This document shows, in pieces, positions 16,462 to 24,769 of a DNA stretch of 64,000 nucleotides. Origin of the DNA: Halobacterium wangiae (GTDB lineage Archaea; Halobacteriota; Halobacteria; Halobacteriales; Halobacteriaceae). The notes under the pieces were generated by a model. The model made no database searches. It saw nothing but the letters and a program-made list of their open reading frames with translations, and was not told the DNA's origin. Each line of letters begins with the position of its first letter. The first letter of the stretch is position 1. Made by a program: the position numbers and the translations under genes. The stretch lies in contig NZ_CP089588.1 in the NCBI RefSeq assembly GCF_021249345.1, forward strand, positions 2,790,001 to 2,854,000. The letters are read 5' to 3'.

Positions 16462-17085
16462 ATGGCCGATGGAAATCGCGACGGGCGGGGGCGACGGTCG
16501 AAGGTGGCACGGGTCATTGACGAGTACGGTCTCGACGACCTCGGCGACGAACTGGAGGGGCGGTGGACGGCGACCGGCGACGACCACTGGAGCCTGCGGG
16601 ACCTCGCGACACACCTCAACGAGGAACTGGTGAGAGAACGGCTGCACGACGCCGGAACGAATCCGTCCACCGCCGACGTCGAGAGCGCGTTACGGGCACT
16701 GACGGACGACGAGACCGGGGCCGCCGAACAGACCCAGCTCCGCCGTCGCCTCCAGCGAGCGGGCGTCGACGTCGAATCACTCGCCGGCGACCTGGTCACC
16801 TACCAGGCGGTTCGGAGCTACCTGCAGGACTACCGGGACGCGTCGTACGAACCAGACGCGACCGACCCCGTAGACGCCGCCACGGCCACCATCCAGAAAC
16901 TCCGCGGGCGCCTCGTCTCAGTCACCGAGTCGAAACTGGAGGGACTCCGGAAGACGTCCCGCCTCACGCTCGGCGAGTTCCGCGTCATCGTCGACCTCCA
17001 CGTCCTCTGCACGGAGTGCAACAGCCAGCAGAACGTCACCTCGCTGCTCGCGGCAGGAGGCTGTGAGTGCGAGGAGACGGACTGA
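16462..17085 (+). CDS. rdfA: Rod-determining factor RdfA
   Basis: 207 residues. It begins with a basic stretch and V-A-R-V-I-D-E-Y-G-L-D-D-L-G-D-E-L, continues with T-H-L-N-E-E-L-V-R-E-R-L, and ends with cysteine pairs C-T-E-C and C-E-C, probably metal-binding. This pattern is that of the haloarchaeal RdfA family, shown in Haloferax to be needed for rod shape. It is divergent from the SMC-related gene, the arrangement I recall for rdfA and sph3. There is no membrane segment. Control probably runs through the shared promoter region. Confidence 0.82.
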   Translation: MADGNRDGRGRRSKVARVIDEYGLDDLGDELEGRWTATGDDHWSLRDLATHLNEELVRERLHDAGTNPSTADVESALRALTDDETGAAEQTQLRRRLQRAGVDVESLAGDLVTYQAVRSYLQDYRDASYEPDATDPVDAATATIQKLRGRLVSVTESKLEGLRKTSRLTLGEFRVIVDLHVLCTECNSQQNVTSLLAAGGCECEETD

Positions 17086-17093
17086 ACTCCCTT

Positions 17094-17141
17094 CTTCTCG
17101 GATCACCCGCCGGTGGCCTTCCCTCTTTTCGGATCACCCGC
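17094..17141 (+). repeat. Two-copy short direct repeat downstream of rdfA
   Basis: The 17-nt unit CTTYTCGGATCACCCGC occurs at 17094-17110 and 17125-17141, a 31-nt period. Each copy starts in a pyrimidine-rich run. It could be a paired T-rich terminator after rdfA or a small duplication. No matching third copy was seen nearby. Confidence 0.6.
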
Positions 17142-17294
17142 GTCTCGTGTCCGTACTCTGGTTCGTGGGGTCAGCAGGAGAAGCGGGACGAACCCCCCGG
17201 AATAACACTGGTACTGCTGTTATCTATGGGATGGTCTCCCCCGACTTTCTATTCCCTTCGAGCCCCCAACATCGGACGCCACCTCGGGGTGTGC

Positions 17295-17324
17295 TGTTTC
17301 CCGGAAACACTTGTTAATTGACAA
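17295..17324. promoter_or_regulatory. Two tandem palindromes ahead of the SDR promoter (candidate operator)
   Basis: TGTTTCCCGGAAACA (17295-17309) is a palindrome with 7-nt arms around one C. It is followed at once by TTGTTAATTGACAA (17311-17324), symmetric except for one base pair. They end where the TATA-like ACGTTATTAG (17324-17333) begins, 29 nt before the ATG at 17358. This is the place where archaeal activators or repressors often bind. Confidence 0.5.
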
Positions 17325-17357
17325 CGTTATTAGTGGTAGCCTAGCGACGGCACCGAC

Positions 17358-18149
17358 ATGGACCTGGAAATCGACGGCAACGCGGCGCTGGTCGCTGCAT
17401 CGAGTAGCGGACTGGGGAAGGCGGCGGCGACGACACTCGCCCGCGAAGGGGCGAACGTCGTCGTGAACGGCCGCGACGAGCAACGACTGGAGGCGACCGT
17501 CGAGGAGATCCGCTCGGTGGCCGATGGTGACGTGGTCGGTCAACCGGCCGATCTGACGGACCCGGACGACGTATCGAAACTCGTCCAGCGCGCCGTCGAC
17601 GAGTTCGGTGGCCTCGACCACCTCGTGACGAACGCGGGTGGACCGCCGAGCAAACCGTTCCGCGAGACGACCGACGAGGAGTGGTACGACGCCTACGACC
17701 TGCTCGTCATGAGCGTGGTTCGACTCGTCCGGGAGGCCGTCGACCACCTCGAAGCCGGCGACGGCGGGAGCATCGTCCACTCCACGTCCCACACGGTCAA
17801 GGAGGGAATCGACGGACTCGTGCTCTCGAACTCCGTGCGGATGAGCGTCATCGGCCTCGAGAAGACGCTCTCGAGGGAACTCGCGCCCGACGTCCGCGTC
17901 AACTCGGTGATGCCCGGCGCCCACCAGACCGACCGCATGGAGTACCTCATCGAGAACGCGGTCGAACGCGGCGAGTTCGACAGCTACGACGCGAGCTACG
18001 AGTCCTGGACCGAGGACATCCCGATGGGTGACCTCGGCTCTCCGGAGGAGTTCGGCAACGTCGTCGCGTTCCTCCTGTCCGACCGCGCGAGTTTCATCAA
18101 CGGGGAGGCGGTGATGATCGACGGCGGCGACGCGCGCTCGAATCTGTAA
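17358..18149 (+). CDS. SDR family oxidoreductase with altered catalytic motif
   Basis: 263 residues of short-chain dehydrogenase fold. The cofactor loop is A-S-S-S-G-L-G-K (about residue 15), with N-G-R-D-E for NADP preference and N-A-G-G after strand 4. The C-terminal D-G-G-D is usual. The catalytic Tyr-x-x-x-Lys is not found: in alignment with the following V-x-G-L-x-K-x-L helix it reads S-N-S-V-R. Some 3-oxoacyl-ACP-reductase-like members share this change. Its substrate is unknown. It opens the catabolic region and carries its own promoter with two palindromes. Confidence 0.82.
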   Translation: MDLEIDGNAALVAASSSGLGKAAATTLAREGANVVVNGRDEQRLEATVEEIRSVADGDVVGQPADLTDPDDVSKLVQRAVDEFGGLDHLVTNAGGPPSKPFRETTDEEWYDAYDLLVMSVVRLVREAVDHLEAGDGGSIVHSTSHTVKEGIDGLVLSNSVRMSVIGLEKTLSRELAPDVRVNSVMPGAHQTDRMEYLIENAVERGEFDSYDASYESWTEDIPMGDLGSPEEFGNVVAFLLSDRASFINGEAVMIDGGDARSNL

Positions 18150-18948
18150 CTCCAGCGGGTTACATCCCCCCTGTTTTCGCCGACAATAGCGGTAACTGTG
18201 CGATAGATGCGCCCGCACGAGTTACAGTTCACTCCGTTCGCTGTGGGGGAACAGTATATTATCCGTCCGGTCGATACGTTCCGTCCCGTTGTGGTAGAAA
18301 GAATATCTCATTCCCGGGCGGGCGACGGTTCGACCGAAGGGAGTGGTTTCTGTTGCGCGGCGGCCGACTCCCGAGAGCCGACTTCGACCGGGGCAATTGG
18401 GCGTTTCTGGCAGAAGGCCCCGGGTGAGCACTGATGATCCGGGCGGAGCGCAGCGTCCTTGCCCTGCCAGATCGTTCGAGACACATTCGACTCCACGACA
18501 CCACCTCAATCGACCAAAATGTACTGCAGTCTTGCGATTAGCTCGGTTCGTTCTGTGCTGTCGAACGAGTTCGCGGCACCGTATAAACGAGAGGGCGGCA
18601 CGGTCGATCCCGCTGACGACGCTCCGCACCACGATTCGCTATCCCGGGATGTGAGGCGCTAACGACCAGAATCGCGGAGAACGCGGTGCTCTCCCCATCG
18701 AGCAACGCGTAGTTGATAAGGACGTGTTCGGTGACGGCGAATACCGGCTTTCAGGGCCTCTTTATCCACTTTGCGTCGAGTAGAGGGGTTCGGTTCCTGA
18801 GAGAGATTCACCGCGAGGTCGGGTTTGGGTAGACCGGGAGGTCCAGGGCGCCAGAACCAACTGTCGCGTGGTGAGGTGACGCCAGAACGTGGACGGTCTG
18901 TAGTTCTCGAACGAACGGAGAAGACGGGGTCGCGCCGCGGTCGGTCGC
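18150..18948. other. 800-nt gene-poor region, possible decayed coding sequence
   Basis: No ORF here has convincing haloarchaeal codon use, and the composition is less GC-rich than its surroundings. Short fragments look protein-like: a plus-strand frame at 18519-18662 ending in Asp-rich sequence, and a minus-strand frame near 18640-18750 reading V-L-I-N-Y-A-L-L-D-G-E-S. Neither has a clear start with full length. This could be a worn-out gene or insertion remnant, or long regulatory DNA behind the FAD monooxygenase. Confidence 0.4.
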
Positions 18949-20181
18949 TCAGTACTGGCCGATGGTCACCGGCGGCCCACCGTGCGGGCCGTACGGCGCG
19001 TCGTCGAGCCACTCGCCCGCGGGTTCGTAGTAGGGCGCGACTTTCGACGCGAGGAGTTTCTTCGTCTTCGTGACGGGGCTGTCGCCCTGCAGGTACTCCA
19101 GGGCCTGTCCGGCGGCGCGCCTGTTGTACTGTGCGGCCTTCAGGCGCTGGACGCCGTAGTACTTGATCTCGGCGTCCGCTGTCTTCTCGAACCTGGCGTT
19201 CAGCGCGGCCGTGATGCGGGTCGCGGCCTCGTCGGCGTCGGCGACGCCGGAGTTCATGCCGCGTGCACCGAACGGCGCGAAGAGGTGGCCCGCCTCGCCG
19301 GCGAGGAGGACGCGGTTGTGCTCGTCGATCATGCGGTCTGCGATGACCTGTTTGAACTTGTACTGGGAGACCCAGTCGACGCGGTCACGGTAGCGTTCGC
19401 CGAGCGTGTTCGCGACGAGCTCGCCGATCTGGTCGTCCTGACAGAGGTACTCGGGATCGTCGGACTCCTTGCACTGGATGTCCACCCGCCAGCCACCCTG
19501 GAACGGCACCAGCAGGACGTTCCGGCCGTCGGCGTTCGGGTGGTCGTAGTGGAAGATGCGCTCCTGTTTCAGCGGGTCCTCCTCGAACTCCGCGATGTCC
19601 GCGATGATGAACGAGTTCGCGGACTCGGTGCCGTCGAACTGCGCGCCGATCTCCTTGCGGACGGTCGACCCGGCGCCGTCCGCGCCGACGACGTACTCCG
19701 CCTGCCAGCCCTCGCCGCTCTCGGTCTCCACGTAGACGCCGTCCTCGCTGGACTCGACGATCTCGACCCCGTCGTCCCAGTGGACGTCGATACCGGCGTC
19801 CTCCACGGCGTCGAGCATGTACTCCTCGGTCCACACCTGTGGGAGACTCGTGAAGTGCGGGAGGTCGCCGTCGCCGCCCGCGTCCGGGTACGTGCGTTCG
19901 AACACCTCTGTGCCCCGGAACAGCGTCCGGCGCGTCGACCAGATGATGCCGTTGTCGACGAGTCGGTGGCCGAGCCCCGGTGAGGAGTCCTCCAGTGTCC
20001 GGAGCGTGTCCTTGTGGACGTAGATCGCCCGACTGCCGGGACGCTCCCGGTCCTCGGGTTCGGCTTCGATGATCGTCACGTCGACCCCCCGGGCGTGCAA
20101 CGCGAGTGCTGCCGTCATCCCGACGGGACCCGCCCCGGCGACGACGACTGGTACGTCAGCTTGAACGTCTGAGCCGCTCAT
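18949..20181 (-). CDS. FAD-dependent aromatic-ring monooxygenase
   Basis: 410 residues from the ATG at 20181; an ATA-rich TATA-like box about 28 nt upstream argues against the in-frame ATGs further up. It is a PHBH/MhpA-type flavoprotein hydroxylase: G-A-G-P-V-G-M-T (about residue 15), Y-V-V-G-A-D-G-A-G-S-T (DG motif), and L-A-G-E-A-G-H-L-F-A-P-F-G-A-R-G, where the usual GD motif aspartate is glutamate. Such enzymes hydroxylate phenolic rings using NAD(P)H and O2. Gentisate dioxygenase, CoA ligases and a thioesterase nearby suggest a product leading to gentisate, for example from hydroxybenzoate or its CoA ester. The substrate is inferred. Confidence 0.8.
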   Translation of the reverse strand: MSGSDVQADVPVVVAGAGPVGMTAALALHARGVDVTIIEAEPEDRERPGSRAIYVHKDTLRTLEDSSPGLGHRLVDNGIIWSTRRTLFRGTEVFERTYPDAGGDGDLPHFTSLPQVWTEEYMLDAVEDAGIDVHWDDGVEIVESSEDGVYVETESGEGWQAEYVVGADGAGSTVRKEIGAQFDGTESANSFIIADIAEFEEDPLKQERIFHYDHPNADGRNVLLVPFQGGWRVDIQCKESDDPEYLCQDDQIGELVANTLGERYRDRVDWVSQYKFKQVIADRMIDEHNRVLLAGEAGHLFAPFGARGMNSGVADADEAATRITAALNARFEKTADAEIKYYGVQRLKAAQYNRRAAGQALEYLQGDSPVTKTKKLLASKVAPYYEPAGEWLDDAPYGPHGGPPVTIGQY

Positions 20182-20323
20182 CGTATTACGCAGTAACGTA
20201 GATTCCGGTATAGATGTTTCCATGCTCGACAACTGGGGGCTATAGTGACCAAAGCACGACGCCACCCGGTATTCGAACATGTTCGCGAGTGGAGCCATCG
20301 GGCGCCTCGTCGAACGTGCTCAC

Positions 20324-20788
20324 ATGGAGCGACCCGACGAGGCCGACCGAACCCTCCGTGGCGTCCCGATGACCGAACACGAACGCGAGGCGTTCCTCCG
20401 CGAGCGTGGCCAGGGTGTGCTCTCGCTCGCGAGGGACGGTGACGCGTACGGCGTCCCCGTCTCCTTCGGCTACGACGACGGCACGCTCTACTTCGTCCTC
20501 CTCCAGTTCGGCGAGGACAGCGAGAAACTGGACTTCGCGGAGGCGACCGGGACGGCGACGTTCTCGACGTTCGAATTCGAGGACGAACACCACTGGCAGA
20601 GCCTCGTCGCGCGCGGCCCACTCGAACTGGTGCCCGAGGCCGACAGGGAAGCCGTCGACGACGTCATGTTCGACAACGCCCGGTTCGCCAGTCTGTTCCC
20701 GCACGGCGAACCGATAACCGACCACCCCCGCTACCGACTGGTCCCCGAGGAGACGACCGGACAGAAGGGCCAGGGCCACGACTACTGA
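20324..20788 (+). CDS. Pyridoxamine 5'-phosphate oxidase family protein
   Basis: 154 residues from the ATG at 20324 (M-E-R-P-D-E-A). The split-barrel flavin-binding pattern is present: G-Q-G-V-L-S-L-A-R-D-G-D-A-Y-G-V-P-V-S-F, then L-Y-F-V and A-T-F-S-T-F. Related haloarchaeal proteins bind FMN, F420 or heme, and the true PNPOx reaction is not assured. The upstream in-frame ATG at 20279 is possible. It diverges from the FAD monooxygenase across about 140 nt. Confidence 0.8.
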   Translation: MERPDEADRTLRGVPMTEHEREAFLRERGQGVLSLARDGDAYGVPVSFGYDDGTLYFVLLQFGEDSEKLDFAEATGTATFSTFEFEDEHHWQSLVARGPLELVPEADREAVDDVMFDNARFASLFPHGEPITDHPRYRLVPEETTGQKGQGHDY

Positions 20789-20829
20789 ACGCTGGCCCCC
20801 GAGAACTGACGTCCCCGTCCTGCCGTCGT

Positions 20830-22191
20830 TTACGCGTCGAGCGAGTCTTCGAGGTCGGCCTCTACTGCGTGGATGCGTTCGCGGACGTCCCGCGCGGCCG
20901 TCGCCTGCTCGTCGTTCTCCGCGGCGAGGTCGCCTATCTCCGCGACGACCTCCTCGAGGCTGTCCAGGGCGTCGTTGAGCATAGTCGTCACCTCCTCGGC
21001 GCTGACCGCCTGCTCGTCGGTGGCCTCCGCGATCTCCGTCATCCCGACGGCGGTCTCCTCGGCGGCCTCTCGGATGGCCTCCTGGCGGTCGCCAATGGTG
21101 TCGATGCGGTCGGCGACTGCCGCGATGCCGCTCGTCGTCCGGTCGACGCTGTCGGTGGTCTCCTCGACGATGTCGGTGACGCGGCCGATGGTCTCCTCGA
21201 TGGCGTCGACCTCCTGCTGGGACTGGTTCGCGAGCGCCTTGATCTCGTCCGCGACGACCGCGAACCCGTCGTTGTTGCCGTCCGTTCGCGCGGCCTCGAT
21301 GTTCGCGTTCAGCGCGAGGATGTTGATCTGGGAGACGATGTCGCCGATGACGTCCACGACGTCGTCGATCTCCGCGACCTCGTCGTCGAGTTCCGCGGCG
21401 GTCCGGTCGAGCTCACGCCCGGCGTCTTCGACGTCCGCCAGCAACGTCTTCGCCTCCTCGGTCGCCCCCACGGACGCGGCGGCGTCGTCGGCCACGTCGC
21501 TCGCGCGGTCGTCCACCTCGTCGGTCTGTGACGCGATCTCCTCGACGGTCGCGCTCAGCGACTCCACCTCGTTCCGGACCGACGCGAGCGACTCGACCTG
21601 GGTGCTGGCCGTCTCCTCGATGAACTGGCTGTTCTCTGCGACCCGCTCGGAGGACGCCAGGAGGTCGCCGACGGTCTCGTCGACCTCGGTGGTGATCTGC
21701 TCCTGGGCGTCCTTCACGGCGCTGCGCTGCTCGACGAGGTCGGTCACCCGGGACACCATCTCGAAGGAGCCGACGACGTCGCCCTCGGGGTCGTACAGCG
21801 GGAGCGCGGCGGCGCTCACGTGCCACTGTTCGCCGTTCTCGTTGACGCCGGAGCGGACCCGGTCCTCGTTGACGGTCTCCTCGGTCCGGACGACCTCCTC
21901 GGCGAGCGTCTCGGTCACGTCGTCCGTGCCGACGACGTCGTGGGCCACCTCGCCGACGACTGCCTCGGCGGGCGTGTTCTGGATGTCCGCCTGCTCGTTG
22001 TTCCAGTGCGTGACGTGGCCCTCGTCGTCCACCACCAGGACGGGTTCCGGGAACCGCTCGGTGAGGTCCTCGAAGAGGTGTTTCCAGAAGTCGCGTTCGT
22101 CGCGGAGCCGTTCGGTCTCGGTGGCACCGTCTGGCGGATCGTACAGCGCGACACCGCCACCGGAGTCCCTGGACTGGCGCTGCGATGACAT
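20830..22191 (-). CDS. Soluble PAS-containing methyl-accepting chemotaxis transducer
   Basis: 453 residues from the ATG at 22191. A PAS domain lies at about 45-155 (E-P-V-L-V-V-D-D-E-G-H-V), followed by a coiled-coil MA signalling domain with the conserved hairpin I-L-A-L-N-A-N-I-E-A-A-R and F-A-V-V-A-D-E-I-K-A-L-A. No transmembrane segment or HAMP is visible, so it is a cytoplasmic Htr-type transducer that would act through CheW/CheA. Glu-rich helices provide methylation sites. Next to catabolic genes it may sense aromatic substrate or redox state; that link is inferred. Minus-strand TATA-like CTTATTAG lies upstream. Confidence 0.9.
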   Translation of the reverse strand: MSSQRQSRDSGGGVALYDPPDGATETERLRDERDFWKHLFEDLTERFPEPVLVVDDEGHVTHWNNEQADIQNTPAEAVVGEVAHDVVGTDDVTETLAEEVVRTEETVNEDRVRSGVNENGEQWHVSAAALPLYDPEGDVVGSFEMVSRVTDLVEQRSAVKDAQEQITTEVDETVGDLLASSERVAENSQFIEETASTQVESLASVRNEVESLSATVEEIASQTDEVDDRASDVADDAAASVGATEEAKTLLADVEDAGRELDRTAAELDDEVAEIDDVVDVIGDIVSQINILALNANIEAARTDGNNDGFAVVADEIKALANQSQQEVDAIEETIGRVTDIVEETTDSVDRTTSGIAAVADRIDTIGDRQEAIREAAEETAVGMTEIAEATDEQAVSAEEVTTMLNDALDSLEEVVAEIGDLAAENDEQATAARDVRERIHAVEADLEDSLDA

Positions 22192-22306
22192 GACTACCCC
22201 CACCGTGTGAGATACTGTCTAATAAGCGTTCACCGCGATTATCGGGCGTGAAACCGCCGGCGGTGAGGACCGGCCCGTTCGTGGCGAACTGTGGCGGGAA
22301 CGATGC

Positions 22307-22315
22307 CTTTTATGG
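22307..22315 (+). promoter_or_regulatory. TATA-like promoter of the FAH-family gene
   Basis: CTTTTATGG is about 28 nt ahead of the ATG at 22339. It supports that start over the in-frame ATG at 22291. Confidence 0.5.
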
Positions 22316-22338
22316 GGATGCTAGCCGCAGACTCTGTC

Positions 22339-23214
22339 ATGCGATTCGTACGCTTCAACGAGGACCACCTTGGGCTGCTGACCGAGGACGACGCCATCGT
22401 CGACCTCACCGACCGACTCGGCATCGACGCCGCCGACCCGCTCGTCGAGTACATCGAGGGCGACTACGACGCTAGCGAGTACGCCGACGCCGACCCCGAC
22501 TACGACCGCAGCGAGGTCGAACTCGGCTCCCCCGTCGAGCGTCCTGGGAAGGTCATCGCCGCGCCGCTGAACTACGAGAACCACATCGAGGAGGCCATCG
22601 CCGACATGGACATCACCACCGACGAGTGGTTCTCCATCGAGGACAAGGGCTACTTCCTGAAGGCGCCCTCGAGTGTCGTCGGCCCCGACCACGGCGTCGA
22701 ACTGCCGTTCTCGGACCGCCGCGTCGACCACGAGATCGAACTCGCGTTCGTGATGGGCGAGGACGTTAAGGACGTCGACGCCGAGGACGCCTGGGACGCC
22801 ATCTTCGGCTACACCATCCTGCTGGACATCTCCGTTCGCGGCGACCAGGACCGCTCGAACCGGAAGTCCTACGACACGTTCACTGTCATCGGCCCGGCCG
22901 TCGTCACCGCCGACGAGATCGAGGACCCCCAGGACCTCGACATGGAGCTCCAGCTCAACGGCGAGACCCAGCAGGACGACAACACCAGCGACATGGTCTA
23001 CACCTGCGCCGACGTCGTCGAGTACGCCTCCCTCGGCGCCACCATCGAGGCTGGCGACGTCATCACCACTGGGACGCCCGAGGGCGTCAGCGCGCTCTCG
23101 GACGGCGACACCATCGACGCCCAAATCGAGGACGTCGGGCAGATGAGCGTCGACGTCACCGAGCGCGACGTCTCCTTCGAGGACGTCCACGTCCAGAAGG
23201 GCGGCCAGAACTGA
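22339..23214 (+). CDS. Fumarylacetoacetate hydrolase family protein (candidate maleyl/fumarylpyruvate hydrolase)
   Basis: 291 residues. The FAH fold is shown by G-K-V-I-A-A-P-L-N-Y-E-N-H (about residue 68), metal-binding H-E-I-E-L-A-F-V-M-G and the C-terminal G-D-V-I-T-T-G-T-P-E-G-V. The family cleaves C-C bonds in acylpyruvates and decarboxylates oxo-acids. With gentisate dioxygenase 6 kb away it can be the last step of gentisate breakdown to pyruvate plus fumarate or maleate. No maleylpyruvate isomerase is visible in the window, so hydrolysis of maleylpyruvate itself is possible. Confidence 0.88.
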   Translation: MRFVRFNEDHLGLLTEDDAIVDLTDRLGIDAADPLVEYIEGDYDASEYADADPDYDRSEVELGSPVERPGKVIAAPLNYENHIEEAIADMDITTDEWFSIEDKGYFLKAPSSVVGPDHGVELPFSDRRVDHEIELAFVMGEDVKDVDAEDAWDAIFGYTILLDISVRGDQDRSNRKSYDTFTVIGPAVVTADEIEDPQDLDMELQLNGETQQDDNTSDMVYTCADVVEYASLGATIEAGDVITTGTPEGVSALSDGDTIDAQIEDVGQMSVDVTERDVSFEDVHVQKGGQN

Positions 23215-23292
23215 GGTCTCAGCAGTTCGTCACGGCCGAACTGTCTCCGAGCCCACACGCACACTTTTACTCGTCGCACGCAGAGTGAGACC

Positions 23293-24690
23293 ATGGCGAC
23301 TGAGACAGCCCAGAACCTCCACGAACACGTCGAGCAGTTGCTCGTGCGGGACGCCGACGCTCACGCCGACGCCGTCGAAGCGCTCGCAGAACACGGCGAC
23401 GAACGCGTCGTCCCTCACCTGCTGGAAGTGCTCGTCGTCGACGCCATCGGCAACGACTGGGCGAAGTTCGGCTTCCCGGAGGTGCTCCGTGACCGCGACC
23501 CACCGCGCTACCTCGACCTCCCGGAGGTCCGGTGGCCCGGCGTCCGCGACGCCCTCGCCGAACTCGCGGAGCCGAACTTCGACTCCGCGCACGCCTGGGT
23601 GGAGTGGGAGTCGTGGTACTCCCAGCAGGACATCGAGCCACTGAGTGGGTTCGACGAGTGGAAGCTACGGCTCTACAAGTCGTACCTGCCACCCGTCGGC
23701 GGCCTGCTGGACGCCGAACCGCGGACGTTCGACCTCCAGGACGTCCGCTGGGGGAACTGCGACCGGTCGTTCCTCGCGGCGCTCAACGCCCCCGACTTCC
23801 TCCCCGGCGACGACGCCAGCTACGTGGACGACGGGGACACCGTCTTCGGCTTCGAGATCGAGGGCACCCAGTACGCCGTCCCGCGCTGGGTGCTGTTCCC
23901 GCACGAACTGCTGAACGTCACACTCGACGGCGTCCCGGTCAGCCTCACGTACTGCACGCTCTGCAACGCGCCCATCCTCTACGACAGGCGCGTCGGCGAA
24001 CAGACCGACGGCCCCCACGACGTGCTCACGTTCGGGAGTTCCGGGATGCTCGCGTCCGGGAACAAGGTGATGTACGACGAGGAGACGGAGACCCTGTGGG
24101 ACCAGCACGCCGGCGTCCCGACCGCCGGCCATTACCTCGAAACCAGTCCCGACCTCCTGCTCGACCAGTTCGCGGTCACGCAGACTACGTGGGGCGAGTG
24201 GCGGGCCGAGTACCCGGATACCCTCGCACTGGACATCGACACGGGCTACGACTACGACTACGAACACTACGAGGACCACATCGGCTTCTTCCGCCACTAC
24301 TGGAACGACGAGGAAGCCATCCAGCCGGGCGTCCACAGAGAGGAGGGCGAACTCCCCGAGAAGGCCGACGTCTACGGCATCGTCGGCGAGGACGGCAGCG
24401 AGGTCTGGGTGGTGCCCGAGGACGCAGTCGACGAACCACTCGTCGGTACCGTGGACGGCCGCGAGGTACTCGCGGTGCGAGACGCGACCGGCGACGTCGC
24501 CGTCTACGAGGCACCGCCCGCTCCCGTCGAGTGGGACGGCGACGCGCTCGTCGACGCCGAGGGGACCAGGTGGACGGTCGCGCGCAACGAACTCCGAGCG
24601 GACGGCGCGACGCGCGAACGGATCCCCGGTCGCCACGGCCTCTGGTTCGCCTTCCGCACGCACTACGACGACGCGCACGTCCTGCAGTAG
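23293..24690 (+). CDS. DUF3179 domain-containing protein
   Basis: 465 residues. The DUF3179 core runs from about residue 145 to the end, with V-P-R-W-V-L-F-P-H-E-L-L-N, Y-C-T-L-C-N-A-P-I-L-Y-D-R and T-F-G-S-S-G-M-L. The N-terminal about 110 residues are HEAT-like (V-E-A-L-A-E-H-G-D-E-R-V-V-P-H-L). The C-x-x-C pair could bind metal or form a disulfide. No signal peptide is seen although many family members have one. Function is unknown. A TATA-like CTTTTACTC near 23264-23272 suggests its own promoter. Confidence 0.85.
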   Translation: MATETAQNLHEHVEQLLVRDADAHADAVEALAEHGDERVVPHLLEVLVVDAIGNDWAKFGFPEVLRDRDPPRYLDLPEVRWPGVRDALAELAEPNFDSAHAWVEWESWYSQQDIEPLSGFDEWKLRLYKSYLPPVGGLLDAEPRTFDLQDVRWGNCDRSFLAALNAPDFLPGDDASYVDDGDTVFGFEIEGTQYAVPRWVLFPHELLNVTLDGVPVSLTYCTLCNAPILYDRRVGEQTDGPHDVLTFGSSGMLASGNKVMYDEETETLWDQHAGVPTAGHYLETSPDLLLDQFAVTQTTWGEWRAEYPDTLALDIDTGYDYDYEHYEDHIGFFRHYWNDEEAIQPGVHREEGELPEKADVYGIVGEDGSEVWVVPEDAVDEPLVGTVDGREVLAVRDATGDVAVYEAPPAPVEWDGDALVDAEGTRWTVARNELRADGATRERIPGRHGLWFAFRTHYDDAHVLQ

Positions 24691-24738
24691 TTTCTGTCGT
24701 CTCCGGGCCGACACGCGGCCCCTGTCGGCGGAGGTAGT

Positions 24739-24746
24739 CTTTTATC
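24739..24746 (+). promoter_or_regulatory. TATA-like promoter of livF
   Basis: TCTTTTAT lies about 27 nt before the ATG at 24770, so livF has its own leaderless promoter. Confidence 0.55.
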
Positions 24747-24769
24747 CCAGTCTCGTGTAGGGTGGCGCA

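Noticed and set aside
14243-18560. A shared 11-mer GTTCGTTCTGT in two gene-poor stretches (about 14263 and 18548)
   Set aside because: The flanks do not align and one shared 11-mer is weak evidence for a repeat family.
18222-18632. A 136-codon minus-strand ORF in the gene-poor interval
   Set aside because: It is rich in Arg, Ser and Cys with no acidic bias, unlike real genes here; no domain or good start was seen.
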